Below, piece by piece: positions 1 to 9,249 of a stretch of 64,000 nt of DNA; position 1 is the first letter of the stretch; every line of letters begins with the position of its first letter. The position numbers and the translations under genes are program-made. The stretch is from NCBI GenBank assembly GCA_008690995.1, contig VRMN01000001.1:5022001-5086000 (forward strand), given 5' to 3'. Source of the DNA: Porphyridium purpureum (Eukaryota > Rhodophyta > Bangiophyceae > Porphyridiales > Porphyridiaceae). Under the pieces are notes generated by a model. That model was not told the DNA's origin. It saw only the letters and a program-made list of their open reading frames with translations, and did not search any database.

Positions 1-381
1 ATCGCCTGGCAGCGCCATGTGTTTGCGAAAGGCTCCGACATACATGAATCTGTCCAACGTGGCCGACATGGGAGGGTCGCGAAACAAGCAGAACGCACAC
101 ATCCGTGTGTGACGCGTTTCTGCGCGGGCTGTTTTCGAAGGCTCTTGTCCTTGGAGCTTGGGAAGACTTGTTTCGGCTGTTTGGCTTGCGAAAGGTGGCA
201 GCAGACAAGCCGCTCACACAGATACACAGAAACACAGAGAAGACTGACATGTAGAGACAAAGGTAGTGTTCCAGTAGTGATAGAATGCAACAGAAGTAGT
301 TTGTAGAGGCCTTTTGATACCCACTAATCAATAAATATGCACTAAAACCTCAACGTGGCCGGTTCGAAACTCGGGGCCTGG
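1..381. other. Left-edge stretch without a supported gene
   Basis: One plus-strand reading frame is open from the window edge to a stop at 304-306 and is followed by an AATAAA at 330-335. It could therefore be the tail of a plus-strand gene that starts outside the window. Its composition (Cys/Arg/Thr-rich, no recognisable motif) looks non-coding, so no CDS is called. A short degenerate CACAGA-rich run lies near 215-245. Confidence 0.3.
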
Positions 382-2820
382 TCAGGAGTCCTGGAAGACA
401 TATGCATCCCGCCCCTTTTTGAGCAGAAAGCCCTGGTGATTCACATTCTCAAGCACCTCGTGGAACGCAGAATTCACTACCCCCAAGCGCTCCGCAATCA
501 CTTTTAGCTCGTCCACTTCGAACAAGGTGCTTTCACGAAGCGCAACCTGCTGCCTCAGCGCGTCAACAAACCAACGAACTTTCTTACCTTTCCCAGGGGC
601 GCGCTTGTTGCCGTTTGAGTCGAGACCGCAAGCACCAAACTGGGGATCGAACGCCCGCTTCGCGTACTGTGTAATTTCAATAACATCTTCGGCATCTCGC
701 GCAGTCACCACGGTTCTAAACTCACTGCGTGCGCGCGCTTGGGCGAGCCGCACGATACTCTCGAGCTGCCGCGTTGTGACTGGAGTGGATATCTCGCTGT
801 GGGACATCTCCTTACGGGATGCATCCCTCAATCCAAGCCAGTACTGCTTTAGCAAGACTTTAGCATTGTGGCTAAGTTTCGGATGAACGTGCCGCCGTGC
901 GTACGCGATGTATCCGCGCAGAAAGGCCGGATTGAGCGCTCGCCCTTCTCCCCCCGCAGTACATTCGTAGTCTGCCAGTCGCTGCGAGAGCGGCTGAGAC
1001 GGCGCGGTCGTGGTCAATGACGTAGCCGCTTCTGCTCCTACCCTTACCACTTTGGGGTCGACGTTCCGACGCATAGGCGATCGGTCTAACCGACTGCGCT
1101 TGAAAGATGGTTGCGTTGCACTAGGCTGTCCAAAGCGCGCGGCCACGTGTGCAGAGACCAACTGATCTCGTCGTTTGTCTGGCTCGTCAAGCATAATAAA
1201 AATCAGGTCGAACCGGGACAACACGGGTGAAGGGATTTTCAAATTCTCAACCACAGACTTGCCCGAGTGATAGTGTCCAAATGCCGGGTTTGCAGCGGCA
1301 ATCACGCTCGTGCGCGCAGAGAGCGTCGCCAGAATACCGGCCTTTGCCACCGAGACGCTCTGTTGCTCCATGGGCTCAAGCAGCGAGCTCAGATCGGCAC
1401 TCATCTTATCAAATTCATCAATGCAACACACGCTTTCGTCGGCGAGCACAAGCGCACCCGCTTCTAGGGCGAATTCGCCAGTCACGCCGTCGCGGCCGAC
1501 CATAACAGTGAGCCCAGCCGTTGTGCTCGAGTTACCAGACACAAACACACCGCGCGGCGTTAGACTTGATACAGATCGAAGCATCTGTGATTTACCAAGC
1601 CCTGGATCGCCGACAAGCAGGCAGTGAATACTCGTCCGCACTGACACGCGGTCCTTGTCCGCGCTTTGCTCGCCCCCCACCGAACCCCCAAAGAGTGCAA
1701 GCAGGAGCCCAGCTTTCACCATCTCATGTCCAAAAATAGTCGGGCACAGCGAGCTCACAAGCTGCGCAAAAAGATCTCGATGCGAATGGCGGAGCGCAAG
1801 GTACTGCCTTTCTTCTTGCTGTGTCAGACTGAGGTCCAAATCCAATTTTTGGCTTTGATCACGATTAGCATCGGCCGTGCGCTCCGCGGAGCGCTGATTC
1901 AGAATAGAATTGGCCTCTAGGTAAATGTCATACAGACCTTGCTTCTTCCCTGTCGGTGCATCAGCATCCACGCCCAGTAGACGCACGATGCCGGCTACCT
2001 GCACAACATCACCGGGCGTGCATGAGCGCACCAAGTCACCGGCAACTTCGACCGTCAGTGATCGTGGAATGCGGCCGATTTCCGCGTCGGCCAGCTCTTC
2101 CTCATCCAGAATTTCTTGCACCTTGAGGCGCTGCCAGTCAACCAGCATCTCTGACCCAGCAACAGGTTGGAATGTGCGCGAGCGACATCCATCGGTGGGA
2201 CACGACTCGGGCTGGGTGAACAAATAATTGTCAAACGATTGCCAGAGGGAGTCTAGACACTTGTGGCACTTGAACTGCATACCCTTGCATTGCAACAGAA
2301 CGCTGCTGCAGCGGGTCACCGTCCCTCGCAGTGCAAAGAACTGCGCGTGTCGATGACTGCGGAGTTCGGCCAGCCGAGTGCGCGGAAAGTGAGTCATGCG
2401 CGGCGTAATCCTGGCGCCTACGGGTGGCAGCCAGACCCGAGAGGCATGCTCGTGTGCACGATTGTACTTGATTTCTTCTGCGGCGCGCGCCATCGCGAGC
2501 GCGATACAGCTCAAAGCCTCGTGCGGGTCGTCTCGAAGTGCGCCTTCAAGCCCGCGCACACCGGCATTCGCGTTGAGCAGCTCAAAATTGACTGGCACAG
2601 TTGGGCCTTGTGCGCCTGTCGTCATGCCTAACAACACTTCGTGACCGATCGGCGAGTTCGAAAAGAAGCGCGCGAGCTTGCGCACCACCTCGCGCCGCCC
2701 TTCATTCTCGCACACGCTCTCGGCCTCCTCAAAGTACGTGCCCCAGCCATCGTGCATGCGCCATGCGCTGCGGCTATCCACTCCGCCGCCCCCTGTCCGC
2801 TCGCGTCCGCGCTGCTGCAT
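382..2820 (-). CDS. MCM8: MCM8-type minichromosome maintenance helicase
   Basis: Predicted AAA+ DNA helicase of the MCM family, 812 aa. The N-terminal half has the OB fold with a zinc site (CHKC followed by CPTDGC). The AAA+ core shows Walker A GDPGLGKSQM near residue 403, the Walker B region CCIDEFDKM and the arginine finger LSRFD near residue 535. The stretch after Walker A (GVFVSGNSSTTAGLTV, then GEFALEAGALVLADE) and the C-terminus (QGFLLKKG) match MCM8 rather than MCM2-7. Known role of the family: with MCM9, homologous recombination and DNA interstrand crosslink repair, and meiotic crossover in some lineages. The ATG at 2820 is the first in frame; a second at 2757 (MHDGWGTYF) is also plausible. 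The gene stands alone, with an unknown minus-strand gene 89 bp upstream. Confidence 0.88.
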   Translation of the reverse strand: MQQRGRERTGGGGVDSRSAWRMHDGWGTYFEEAESVCENEGRREVVRKLARFFSNSPIGHEVLLGMTTGAQGPTVPVNFELLNANAGVRGLEGALRDDPHEALSCIALAMARAAEEIKYNRAHEHASRVWLPPVGARITPRMTHFPRTRLAELRSHRHAQFFALRGTVTRCSSVLLQCKGMQFKCHKCLDSLWQSFDNYLFTQPESCPTDGCRSRTFQPVAGSEMLVDWQRLKVQEILDEEELADAEIGRIPRSLTVEVAGDLVRSCTPGDVVQVAGIVRLLGVDADAPTGKKQGLYDIYLEANSILNQRSAERTADANRDQSQKLDLDLSLTQQEERQYLALRHSHRDLFAQLVSSLCPTIFGHEMVKAGLLLALFGGSVGGEQSADKDRVSVRTSIHCLLVGDPGLGKSQMLRSVSSLTPRGVFVSGNSSTTAGLTVMVGRDGVTGEFALEAGALVLADESVCCIDEFDKMSADLSSLLEPMEQQSVSVAKAGILATLSARTSVIAAANPAFGHYHSGKSVVENLKIPSPVLSRFDLIFIMLDEPDKRRDQLVSAHVAARFGQPSATQPSFKRSRLDRSPMRRNVDPKVVRVGAEAATSLTTTAPSQPLSQRLADYECTAGGEGRALNPAFLRGYIAYARRHVHPKLSHNAKVLLKQYWLGLRDASRKEMSHSEISTPVTTRQLESIVRLAQARARSEFRTVVTARDAEDVIEITQYAKRAFDPQFGACGLDSNGNKRAPGKGKKVRWFVDALRQQVALRESTLFEVDELKVIAERLGVVNSAFHEVLENVNHQGFLLKKGRDAYVFQDS

Positions 2821-2909
2821 AAGCGGGGATCAAGACCTTAAGTCTGTCCCCCTTACATTAGTCTTTTGCCGCGAAGTTTAATCCGTTGACGCTTGTCCAT
2901 GTAGCTAAA

Positions 2910-4445
2910 TCACTTTTCCTTCTTCGGGCGCCGGAACCACAGACTGGTCCGGCGCGGCGACGCGTGGATGGTGCTGGCTTCGGTCGAGGCGGGACCACTT
3001 GTACCGACCTGTGCCGAGTTGGTGGGCGACTCCTTGGCGGGGACTTCCCTTTTACGCATGGAGAAACGGCGCATCAATGAATCAGGAACGACGTCCTCCG
3101 CGACAAGCGTCTCCGCTTCGCACGTTGATTCGGACGTCTTGGTAGATCCAGCAGTCACAGGCGCACCAGCGCCCGCAGCTTGCTGCCTGGACGCTGCACG
3201 CGCAGGAGAAGCAGTTTTGAACCCGAGAAATTTTCTAGACGGCGACTCCGAAGGTCTCTCCTCCCTCTGGTTGCCTGCGCCTCCCACAACGGCTTGAGAA
3301 TTATAACTTGAATACTCCTTGTCCAGTGCCTCGCCAGACGAGACGACTTGTTCGCCTAATATGGCCCCGTCGGGCTTTTGCAAATTCGGTGACGCCGGCA
3401 TGCTGCTCCCGGCAGCCTCACTAGGCCCAGTTGCAGGTTTCTTGCGGCTGACAGGTGCAGGCGATTTACTCCTGAGGGCTGCCTTTGAAACCACTTGCGA
3501 CGGCTCAGGCTCTTTTCCGTCAACCGCCGCCTGCTGGGTGTTTTTTGGTTCACGGGAAGGAGCATGCCCACGCCCTGTCCTTCCTTGCTTGGGTGATTTT
3601 TTCGTCGCGGATCGGCCCCGCCTGAACGATACATCATCGTCTGCTCCACCGTGCGCAAATACATCTTCATCAGCGTCCGACGAGAGCAGTGCCTCACCGT
3701 CATGGCTCGCGGTTTCATTCTGACTTTGTCGCTGCGCTCCTTGTCGATCTCTTGACGGCGCGTGCTCTTTCTTGGACCTAGCTACACGAATTCGTGCACG
3801 AGATCTGCCTTCTCGCTGTTGTGGTTGTTGTTGTTGTTGTTGTTGCCGAAGCTGCTGATCCTCTTGCGGAACGCTGGCCGAAGGAGATATCAAAGGAGCC
3901 CCGCAGGGAGAGGCGGTCCCCTCTGTTCCTAAACCGTCCTCATTTAGAGCCGCAAAGTTCTTGGAAGATTTCTGATTCATATTTGATGCGCGAGGGGACA
4001 GGACGGACCTCATGGAAACGGCCGATTCCATTTTGCTCAAGATGCCAGACTTGCTTCGCGCACCGCTGCTGCTGGCACTCGAGGCATAACGACTCTCATC
4101 TGCTGGAGAGTGAGTTGCACTAGCTGCGTTGGCGGCTCGACCTGCAAAGAAATTCTTGAAGCTGCTGGAGCGCATTGACTTCCCCGAGAAGCCGGGCCTG
4201 TGCTGATTCGGGGATTTTCGCTTGTCGTCATGATCTCGCCCCGCTACGTCACCGCGCGTACCTCCGCGGTCTATGCTGCTAGCGCGCTCGAACTTTGGGC
4301 TGAGCTGAGCATCGTCTCCGTCCACCGCACGACTACCGCCGCCGGTGGCGTCCTGGCCGCCGCCTGGCTCTCGAGCCGCGACCACGCGATCCGTAAGCGA
4401 GTTAATTTTCCTCAACGAGCTCGGAGCTTCGTCATCGAAGTCCAT
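2910..4445 (-). CDS. Ser/Gln-rich basic protein of unknown function
   Basis: Hypothetical 511-aa protein that I do not recognise. Almost the whole chain is low complexity: Ser, Ala, Arg and Lys rich, with many RS/SPR/RRTS-like sites that look like phosphorylation targets. A polyglutamine run around residue 205 is encoded by a CAA/CAG repeat. The C-terminus is strongly basic (LWFRRPKKEK). No signal peptide, membrane segment or globular domain is visible. The frame is open over 1.5 kb with codon use like its neighbours, which argues for a real gene. It could be a nuclear or cytoskeletal disordered scaffold; that is only a guess. The ATG at 4445 is the first in frame. Confidence 0.6.
   Translation of the reverse strand: MDFDDEAPSSLRKINSLTDRVVAAREPGGGQDATGGGSRAVDGDDAQLSPKFERASSIDRGGTRGDVAGRDHDDKRKSPNQHRPGFSGKSMRSSSFKNFFAGRAANAASATHSPADESRYASSASSSGARSKSGILSKMESAVSMRSVLSPRASNMNQKSSKNFAALNEDGLGTEGTASPCGAPLISPSASVPQEDQQLRQQQQQQQPQQREGRSRARIRVARSKKEHAPSRDRQGAQRQSQNETASHDGEALLSSDADEDVFAHGGADDDVSFRRGRSATKKSPKQGRTGRGHAPSREPKNTQQAAVDGKEPEPSQVVSKAALRSKSPAPVSRKKPATGPSEAAGSSMPASPNLQKPDGAILGEQVVSSGEALDKEYSSYNSQAVVGGAGNQREERPSESPSRKFLGFKTASPARAASRQQAAGAGAPVTAGSTKTSESTCEAETLVAEDVVPDSLMRRFSMRKREVPAKESPTNSAQVGTSGPASTEASTIHASPRRTSLWFRRPKKEK
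3824..3845. repeat. TTG/CAA trinucleotide repeat encoding polyGln
   Basis: Short microsatellite inside the Ser/Gln-rich gene; on the coding (minus) strand it reads CAA and encodes the polyglutamine run. Likely length-variable between strains. Confidence 0.8.
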
Positions 4446-4984
4446 GTTACGAGCCGCGCGCGCAGCGCCGAAGCCTCGCGTGCGTCCTGCGCCTTGCGGC
4501 CTAATGCCCCTCTTTCTCTATACTATTTCAAGCCAACTGGTGTAGCACCAATGCGTGCGGTTCCCCACCCACTGCCGCTGCTGCTCCTGTTCTGTTGCGC
4601 TGACATGACCAACACAGAACACCCACAGAACACGCACAGAACACCCCGCATACCCACGTAACCGCCGCGCTGACGTGGAATCATTCAACAAATCAGCCTG
4701 GTTTACTACTAAACTGGTCGCGCACTGAAGTATCCCTTAGCGGTTCGGCTCGCACCGATTTCGGTCCAACCGCGATTTGAACCGACTTGCTGAGCGAGAC
4801 TTCCAAGAAGAGCTACTTGGAGGAGTGCATGAGCATCTGAGACGTCCGCCATACTGCACGAGTGGTGGATGTGTCAGCGGGTTGATGCGTTGAAGCGCAA
4901 GACGCAAGCAAGAGGTTACGCGGAGGTGCGCGTATCAAAAGTCTGCTGGCAAACGTGACGCGCGTCCGCGGGAGCTGAACAAGA
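4446..4984. other. Divergent intergenic region
   Basis: Shared upstream region of the Ser/Gln-rich gene (-) and the EF-hand gene (+). It holds about three copies of an 11-nt unit (ACAGAACACCC-like) at 4614-4646. No gene or RNA was recognised. Confidence 0.5.
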
Positions 4985-5743
4985 ATGGCGGCAAAGCCAG
5001 AACCGAACGCGGAGCCGAGTGACGCAGGCGACGCGGGCTCGACGAGCCGAGGCGGGCCGTACGGGTACGACGTGCCGCCTGGTGCACCCGGTTATGCAGC
5101 GTATCCAGGTGCGTATCAGCAGGCACCGCCGCCGGTTGCGCACCCGGGCGCGTACGGGGCTCCGTACGGACAGCCGCCCGGGTATGCTGCTCCAGCTCCA
5201 GCGCCGCAGTATTACGGTCAGCCGCCGGGCGCGCCTCCGCCGAGCTACGGAGCGCCTATGCCAGCACCGCAGTATTATAGCCAGCTGCCGCCTGGCTACG
5301 GAGCCCCAGCGCCACAGTATTACAACCAACCTCCGCCTCCGAGCTATGGCGCACCTCCGCCAGCGCCGCAGTACTACGGGCAGCCGCCGCCACCAGGCTA
5401 TGGTGCTCCTGTGCAAGCGCCGCAATACTACGGGCAACCAGCACCATCAGGCTACGGCCCTCCCGTACCATCGCAACAACTTCAAGGACAGCCGCAGCCA
5501 CCTCCAGGTGTTTCGGCGCACGATCCCGTGTGGCTGGCCTTCCGAGCGTTTGATAAGAAGCCGCCATATGGTCAACTGGATCGGACGGAGGTGCAAAGCG
5601 CGTTGCAAGAGCTTGGCCGAATGGCAGGTAAGCCTGTTTCATCGACAGCCTGCAAAATGGCCATGAAGGTCATGGACCGCGACAAGAATGGTGTGGTCAC
5701 GTTCAATGAGTTTCAGCACATCGCTCAGATGGTCTACAAGTAA
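4985..5743 (+). CDS. PYG-repeat EF-hand protein (penta-EF-hand relative)
   Basis: 252-aa protein in two parts. Residues about 20-180 are a Pro/Tyr/Gly/Ala/Gln-rich tail with repeated units such as APQYYGQPP and GYGAP, like the N-termini of peflin, sorcin and ALG-2. Residues about 180-252 form an EF-hand pair: a degenerate first loop (FDKKPPYGQLD) and a canonical calcium loop DRDKNGVVTFNE. True penta-EF-hand proteins have five hands; only two are present and the frame ends right after the second, with no obvious splice donor. Such proteins typically couple calcium to membrane or vesicle binding; that role is inferred. The ATG at 4985 gives MAAKPEPN. Confidence 0.75.
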   Translation: MAAKPEPNAEPSDAGDAGSTSRGGPYGYDVPPGAPGYAAYPGAYQQAPPPVAHPGAYGAPYGQPPGYAAPAPAPQYYGQPPGAPPPSYGAPMPAPQYYSQLPPGYGAPAPQYYNQPPPPSYGAPPPAPQYYGQPPPPGYGAPVQAPQYYGQPAPSGYGPPVPSQQLQGQPQPPPGVSAHDPVWLAFRAFDKKPPYGQLDRTEVQSALQELGRMAGKPVSSTACKMAMKVMDRDKNGVVTFNEFQHIAQMVYK

Positions 5744-6129
5744 AAGCGTGGCTCTTCAGCGGCCACCACGACATTCAGAACGAGCTGCTGTCGCTGTTTT
5801 CGAGCTTATGATGTGGGGGCTTTTGCAGTGGTTGGTATTGAAGAGGACGCTCTTCAAAAGAGCACAGGGTGCGCCTGATTCCGCCTGAGAAGTAAAATAC
5901 TGAAATGAAAACTTCCATCGCCGCGACGCCCGCCTGGTCTGAGGTCTCAATCCGGTGGGCGTCCGAGCAACCGCAGGGGCGCAATTCGTAATCCAACCGA
6001 AGGTATGTTAAACACATTTTCCCCAAGGCCTCATATGATGGAATTCACATCTTCCGCCGTGAATCATAGAGCAACGCGCTTGGCGTCGATTTTATTTTGA
6101 GGGAATTCTCGACGACGCGTGCCGGAGAA
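5744..6129. other. Intergenic region without recognised gene
   Basis: 386 bp between two co-directional plus genes. Probably 3' UTR of the EF-hand gene and promoter of the next gene. No RNA gene or repeat seen. Confidence 0.4.
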
Positions 6130-7332
6130 ATGGCATTTGCGCCGCCACTACCGAATCTTCGCGCCCGCTGCGCGAGGCGCCGCGCACCAGCGGTGTGCAT
6201 GTCGACGGAGCAGGGCCCGTCGTGGCGACCCGCCGGGATTCTGCGCGACATCGTGAAGGAAAAGGAAATGGCCATGGCGCTGTACGAAAATACACTGAGC
6301 ACTCGGCCGGACCACCCCCTGAACTTGCGTCTGGCTTTTGCGGCACCCGCGGGGTCCGCGCGACTTGCGCGCGCGATGCGCGACGCCGCGGACGCAGGAC
6401 ACTTGTGCGTTGTTGCAGAAATTAAGGGGTTTCAGAACCTCGGCAACATTCCCCGTCCGCGCGAGCGCTTGTCCGTCGGTGAACTGGAGGGGCTGGTAGA
6501 CGCTTCGTACGAGACACCGCAAATGCTGGCCACTGAGCTAGCAGCAGGTGGCGTGGATGCCTTTCTAGTAGCTTCTGACGCTGCAAGGTACGGAGGCAGT
6601 CTGGACGCTGTTAAACTTGTGAGCAAGCAGCTCAGAAAGTCCGGCACGGAACGCGGACCCCCGGTGATTCGGCACGACTTCATTATTCATCCGATTCAGA
6701 TAGCAGAGGCGGCCGAGAATGGCGCGACCGCAGTCAACATTGTAGCTGGTGCGTGCCTCATTGATCTGGAGGAACTACTGACGTCAGCGACGATGATGGG
6801 AATTGAGGCAGTTGTCGAGTGCCACACAGAGATCGAGCGGGACCTTGCCTTGGAAGCCGGTGCTGCCATCATCATGCTGAGCAATTATGACCGTTCCATC
6901 GGGCAGCTGGTACGGGGACGCGCCGAGCAGCTCGTGTCCGAAATTCCAGAGTTTGTCCAGACACTGGCCTACGGCGGCATCACCACCGCGACCGACGCTT
7001 GGCGTTACATGGACATGGGTTTTGATGGCGTGGTCATTGGAACTTCTTTATTGAAATCACGACGTCGGACAGACTTTGTGAGAGAGCTGAAGAGTGAAAA
7101 GCGCGTCGCTCGCTCGTCCATGTTTGGAAACTTTGGCTACGACAACTCGCGCATGAGCTCAAAGGCATTCGACGTCGCGCGCTCCGAAATGGAAGCGTCG
7201 GCAGCCGTTAACGACGACCAGATCCTAAAGGAGATCGAGAATGAGCTGATGTCCATCACTGACGAGCACGAGCGCCGCACAGTCGAAGCATGGCTCGCTG
7301 ACTACCGACGGAGCGCGGCAAATCCTCAATAA
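6130..7332 (+). CDS. Plastid-targeted indole-3-glycerol-phosphate synthase-like protein
   Basis: 400-aa TIM-barrel protein of the TrpC/IGPS family. The N-terminus (MAFAPPLPNLRARCARRR) looks like a red-algal plastid transit peptide with a Phe near the start. Recognisable IGPS landmarks are VVAEIK (residues about 94-99), RYGGSLD, RHDFIIHPIQIAEA (181 on), VVECH (Glu 230) and GVVIGTSLL. Several active-site positions differ from true IGPS: the catalytic Lys of the usual RKDFI motif is His 182, and the Ser of the ESGI motif is Gly (YGGI, about 281-284). Residues 96-99 (AEIK), Glu 230 and an Asn near 252 remain. It may be a paralogue with a changed reaction rather than the tryptophan-pathway enzyme. 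The true start is the ATG at 6130; a TTG upstream is not used in eukaryotes. An AATAAA (7328-7333) overlaps the stop codon. Confidence 0.8.
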   Translation: MAFAPPLPNLRARCARRRAPAVCMSTEQGPSWRPAGILRDIVKEKEMAMALYENTLSTRPDHPLNLRLAFAAPAGSARLARAMRDAADAGHLCVVAEIKGFQNLGNIPRPRERLSVGELEGLVDASYETPQMLATELAAGGVDAFLVASDAARYGGSLDAVKLVSKQLRKSGTERGPPVIRHDFIIHPIQIAEAAENGATAVNIVAGACLIDLEELLTSATMMGIEAVVECHTEIERDLALEAGAAIIMLSNYDRSIGQLVRGRAEQLVSEIPEFVQTLAYGGITTATDAWRYMDMGFDGVVIGTSLLKSRRRTDFVRELKSEKRVARSSMFGNFGYDNSRMSSKAFDVARSEMEASAAVNDDQILKEIENELMSITDEHERRTVEAWLADYRRSAANPQ

Positions 7333-7333
7333 A
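7328..7333 (+). terminator. AATAAA polyadenylation signal overlapping the stop codon
   Basis: AATAAA contains the TAA stop (7330-7332) of the IGPS-like gene. The next gene on the opposite strand ends only 19 bp downstream, so the two transcripts probably overlap at their 3' ends. Confidence 0.5.
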
Positions 7334-7351
7334 GAGGAGTGAATGAAATTT

Positions 7352-8965
7352 TTAGCCCCTCGAACTACCGTCAAATTGCTGAATCTGGTCGATTAATGCT
7401 TCCATATCAGTCCCCGGAGGAAAAGAGGTCAGGGGTGGAAAACTCATGAGCGGGTTCGGCATATGCTCGTGACCTGGCGCGTCGAGCTCTTCAAAGTCCA
7501 AATTGCCCAGCTGATCATCGTCACTCGCCCCTCTTAACCACAAATCATTACCATCCAGTTCGTCGGGCACGGGTATAGGGGGCAGTCTGCTTGCCGGGTG
7601 ATACTCAATCATCGAGAGTGAGCGACCACCAGTGGCCGCGTCGTTATGAAAGTCCGGCCCATCAGCGCTTTCGTCGGAATAGAAAGAGCTGTCATTGCCG
7701 CCAGTTCGCCGCCGCTTTGTCCCATGCGACTGAGCCACCTCTTGTACAACAGCGGGAGGAAACCTCGGTGGTCCCGCCGGGCCCCCTGACGGACCGACCC
7801 CGGGCGCAGCGTTAAACAGGGATGGCGAAGGCGAATCCACACGCCCTAGCGCGTGCAACTCGACCGGTTGCATATTCACCAGCGCATCGGACGAAGCTAC
7901 GGAGTGCGCCACGACGCCACCCGATGCGTCCAAGCTTGTTTCCATCACACCCGGTGGCGCCATCAATCTCTTTCGAGTACGTGCTGATCCGCCCGGGTAC
8001 GAGCTCAGGACGTGACTGTAGAAATGAAAGATAAACTGCTGCATCTGCTTGACGTCATTCTCTAGTGATTCGATCCTACGCTCGGAATTTTCGCAGCGCG
8101 CTCGGAGATTCTTTTCAGCTTGTCTGGTCGCGACCAGTTCTCTCAATAACAGGTCCTTGTCTCTCCGCAACCCTTCCACCTGGTCGTGAACCCCATAGTT
8201 GCCCAGCTCGACTACGGCCTTCTCGTCGCTCATGTTCAGAGACGGTGGCGGCCCAGAGGCAGATGCCCAAAGGACCCCGCCGCCACTGCTCAACGGGTTG
8301 TACATGCCGAGCCAGTCTGATGGTGCCGTTGTCGGGTGCTTTGCGCGTTTGCGCGTGATCAGTCGAAGCTGGTCTTTGTCTTTGCGTTGAAAGTGCTCAT
8401 GCGCAAAATTCCACCTATCCGGGTGAACCTTGCGAAAGCCGTACTGATTGAGCTGGCGCACGAACGAGCTAAAATTATTGTGCTTGAAATACTTTGGCAA
8501 CACCTCCATTGCAAACTCATTGGGACGATGAACGGTGAAACTTTCGCCTCCCTCGTTCCATGAGATAACTGCGTTGAGCGATGGGTCCTCGACAAAGTCG
8601 TAGAGCTTCACCAAAAAGGGCGGCACAATCTGATGCCCAGAAGGCGCATGTGCTGGCTGGTTCGCGCGCGGACTAGCGCCCACATTCTCATCTTTTGTTG
8701 GCGGAACCGAGTCCTGTGCGGAGCTCACCGACGGCAGGACAGCCTCATCGCCCGGACCCTCTTGCTTCACCGCAGTAATTTGGGGGCTTCCATGGGTGCT
8801 ACTCGCTGATCCGCTCGGCCGTTCCGCACGAACATTCTCGTGCTGCTCTTGAACCACGCCGTCCTCTGTGCCCTGATGCATCGGGGTTCCTATAACTTGC
8901 GGCGGCTGCTGCGAGTGTGTAGAGTACTGCTGAGGCTGCGGCGGCCGACGCGACTGCATCTGCAT
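7352..8965 (-). CDS. HSF: Heat shock transcription factor
   Basis: 537-aa transcription factor. Residues about 114-209 are a complete HSF DNA-binding domain: [30 protein letters not shown], then the recognition helix region [22 protein letters not shown] hydrophobic heptad region at about 250-320 ([34 protein letters not shown]) would be the trimerising HR-A/B coiled coil. The N-terminus is Gln/Pro-rich. The acidic, aromatic C-terminus ([13 protein letters not shown] to [11 protein letters not shown]) looks like an AHA-type activation region. Expected to bind inverted nGAAn elements in the nucleus after heat or oxidative stress. The ATG at 8965 starts MQMQSRRPP. Convergent with the IGPS-like gene, divergent from BioF across 284 bp. 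Confidence 0.95.
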   Translation of the reverse strand: MQMQSRRPPQPQQYSTHSQQPPQVIGTPMHQGTEDGVVQEQHENVRAERPSGSASSTHGSPQITAVKQEGPGDEAVLPSVSSAQDSVPPTKDENVGASPRANQPAHAPSGHQIVPPFLVKLYDFVEDPSLNAVISWNEGGESFTVHRPNEFAMEVLPKYFKHNNFSSFVRQLNQYGFRKVHPDRWNFAHEHFQRKDKDQLRLITRKRAKHPTTAPSDWLGMYNPLSSGGGVLWASASGPPPSLNMSDEKAVVELGNYGVHDQVEGLRRDKDLLLRELVATRQAEKNLRARCENSERRIESLENDVKQMQQFIFHFYSHVLSSYPGGSARTRKRLMAPPGVMETSLDASGGVVAHSVASSDALVNMQPVELHALGRVDSPSPSLFNAAPGVGPSGGPAGPPRFPPAVVQEVAQSHGTKRRRTGGNDSSFYSDESADGPDFHNDAATGGRSLSMIEYHPASRLPPIPVPDELDGNDLWLRGASDDDQLGNLDFEELDAPGHEHMPNPLMSFPPLTSFPPGTDMEALIDQIQQFDGSSRG

Positions 8966-9249
8966 GGCTTTAGCGCTCTGTCAATTCCAAATGTCACGCG
9001 CAGTGCCACCGCACTCTGCGCGCCCTTATCTTTCCTGTTCCGCCTACCCTCAAATCCCACGCCGCCGCCAGCAAAGAAAGCCTTCCATCCCAACTGCACA
9101 AGTACAGCGCAACTGTACACTACTCACAAACCGAACGTGAAAAACTAACTGAACCTTGCTCTCATATGAAGGTATAGTTTCAAGCTGGTGCTTCGGTCGC
9201 GACAATCCTTTGGAGTGCGCGTCCAGGAGCAGCACTTGCCGCTGCTGAG

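Noticed and set aside
345-376. T-arm-like GGTTCGAAAC near 360 suggesting a tRNA
   Set aside because: The flanking 5-bp stem does not pair and no D-arm, anticodon arm or acceptor stem could be found upstream.
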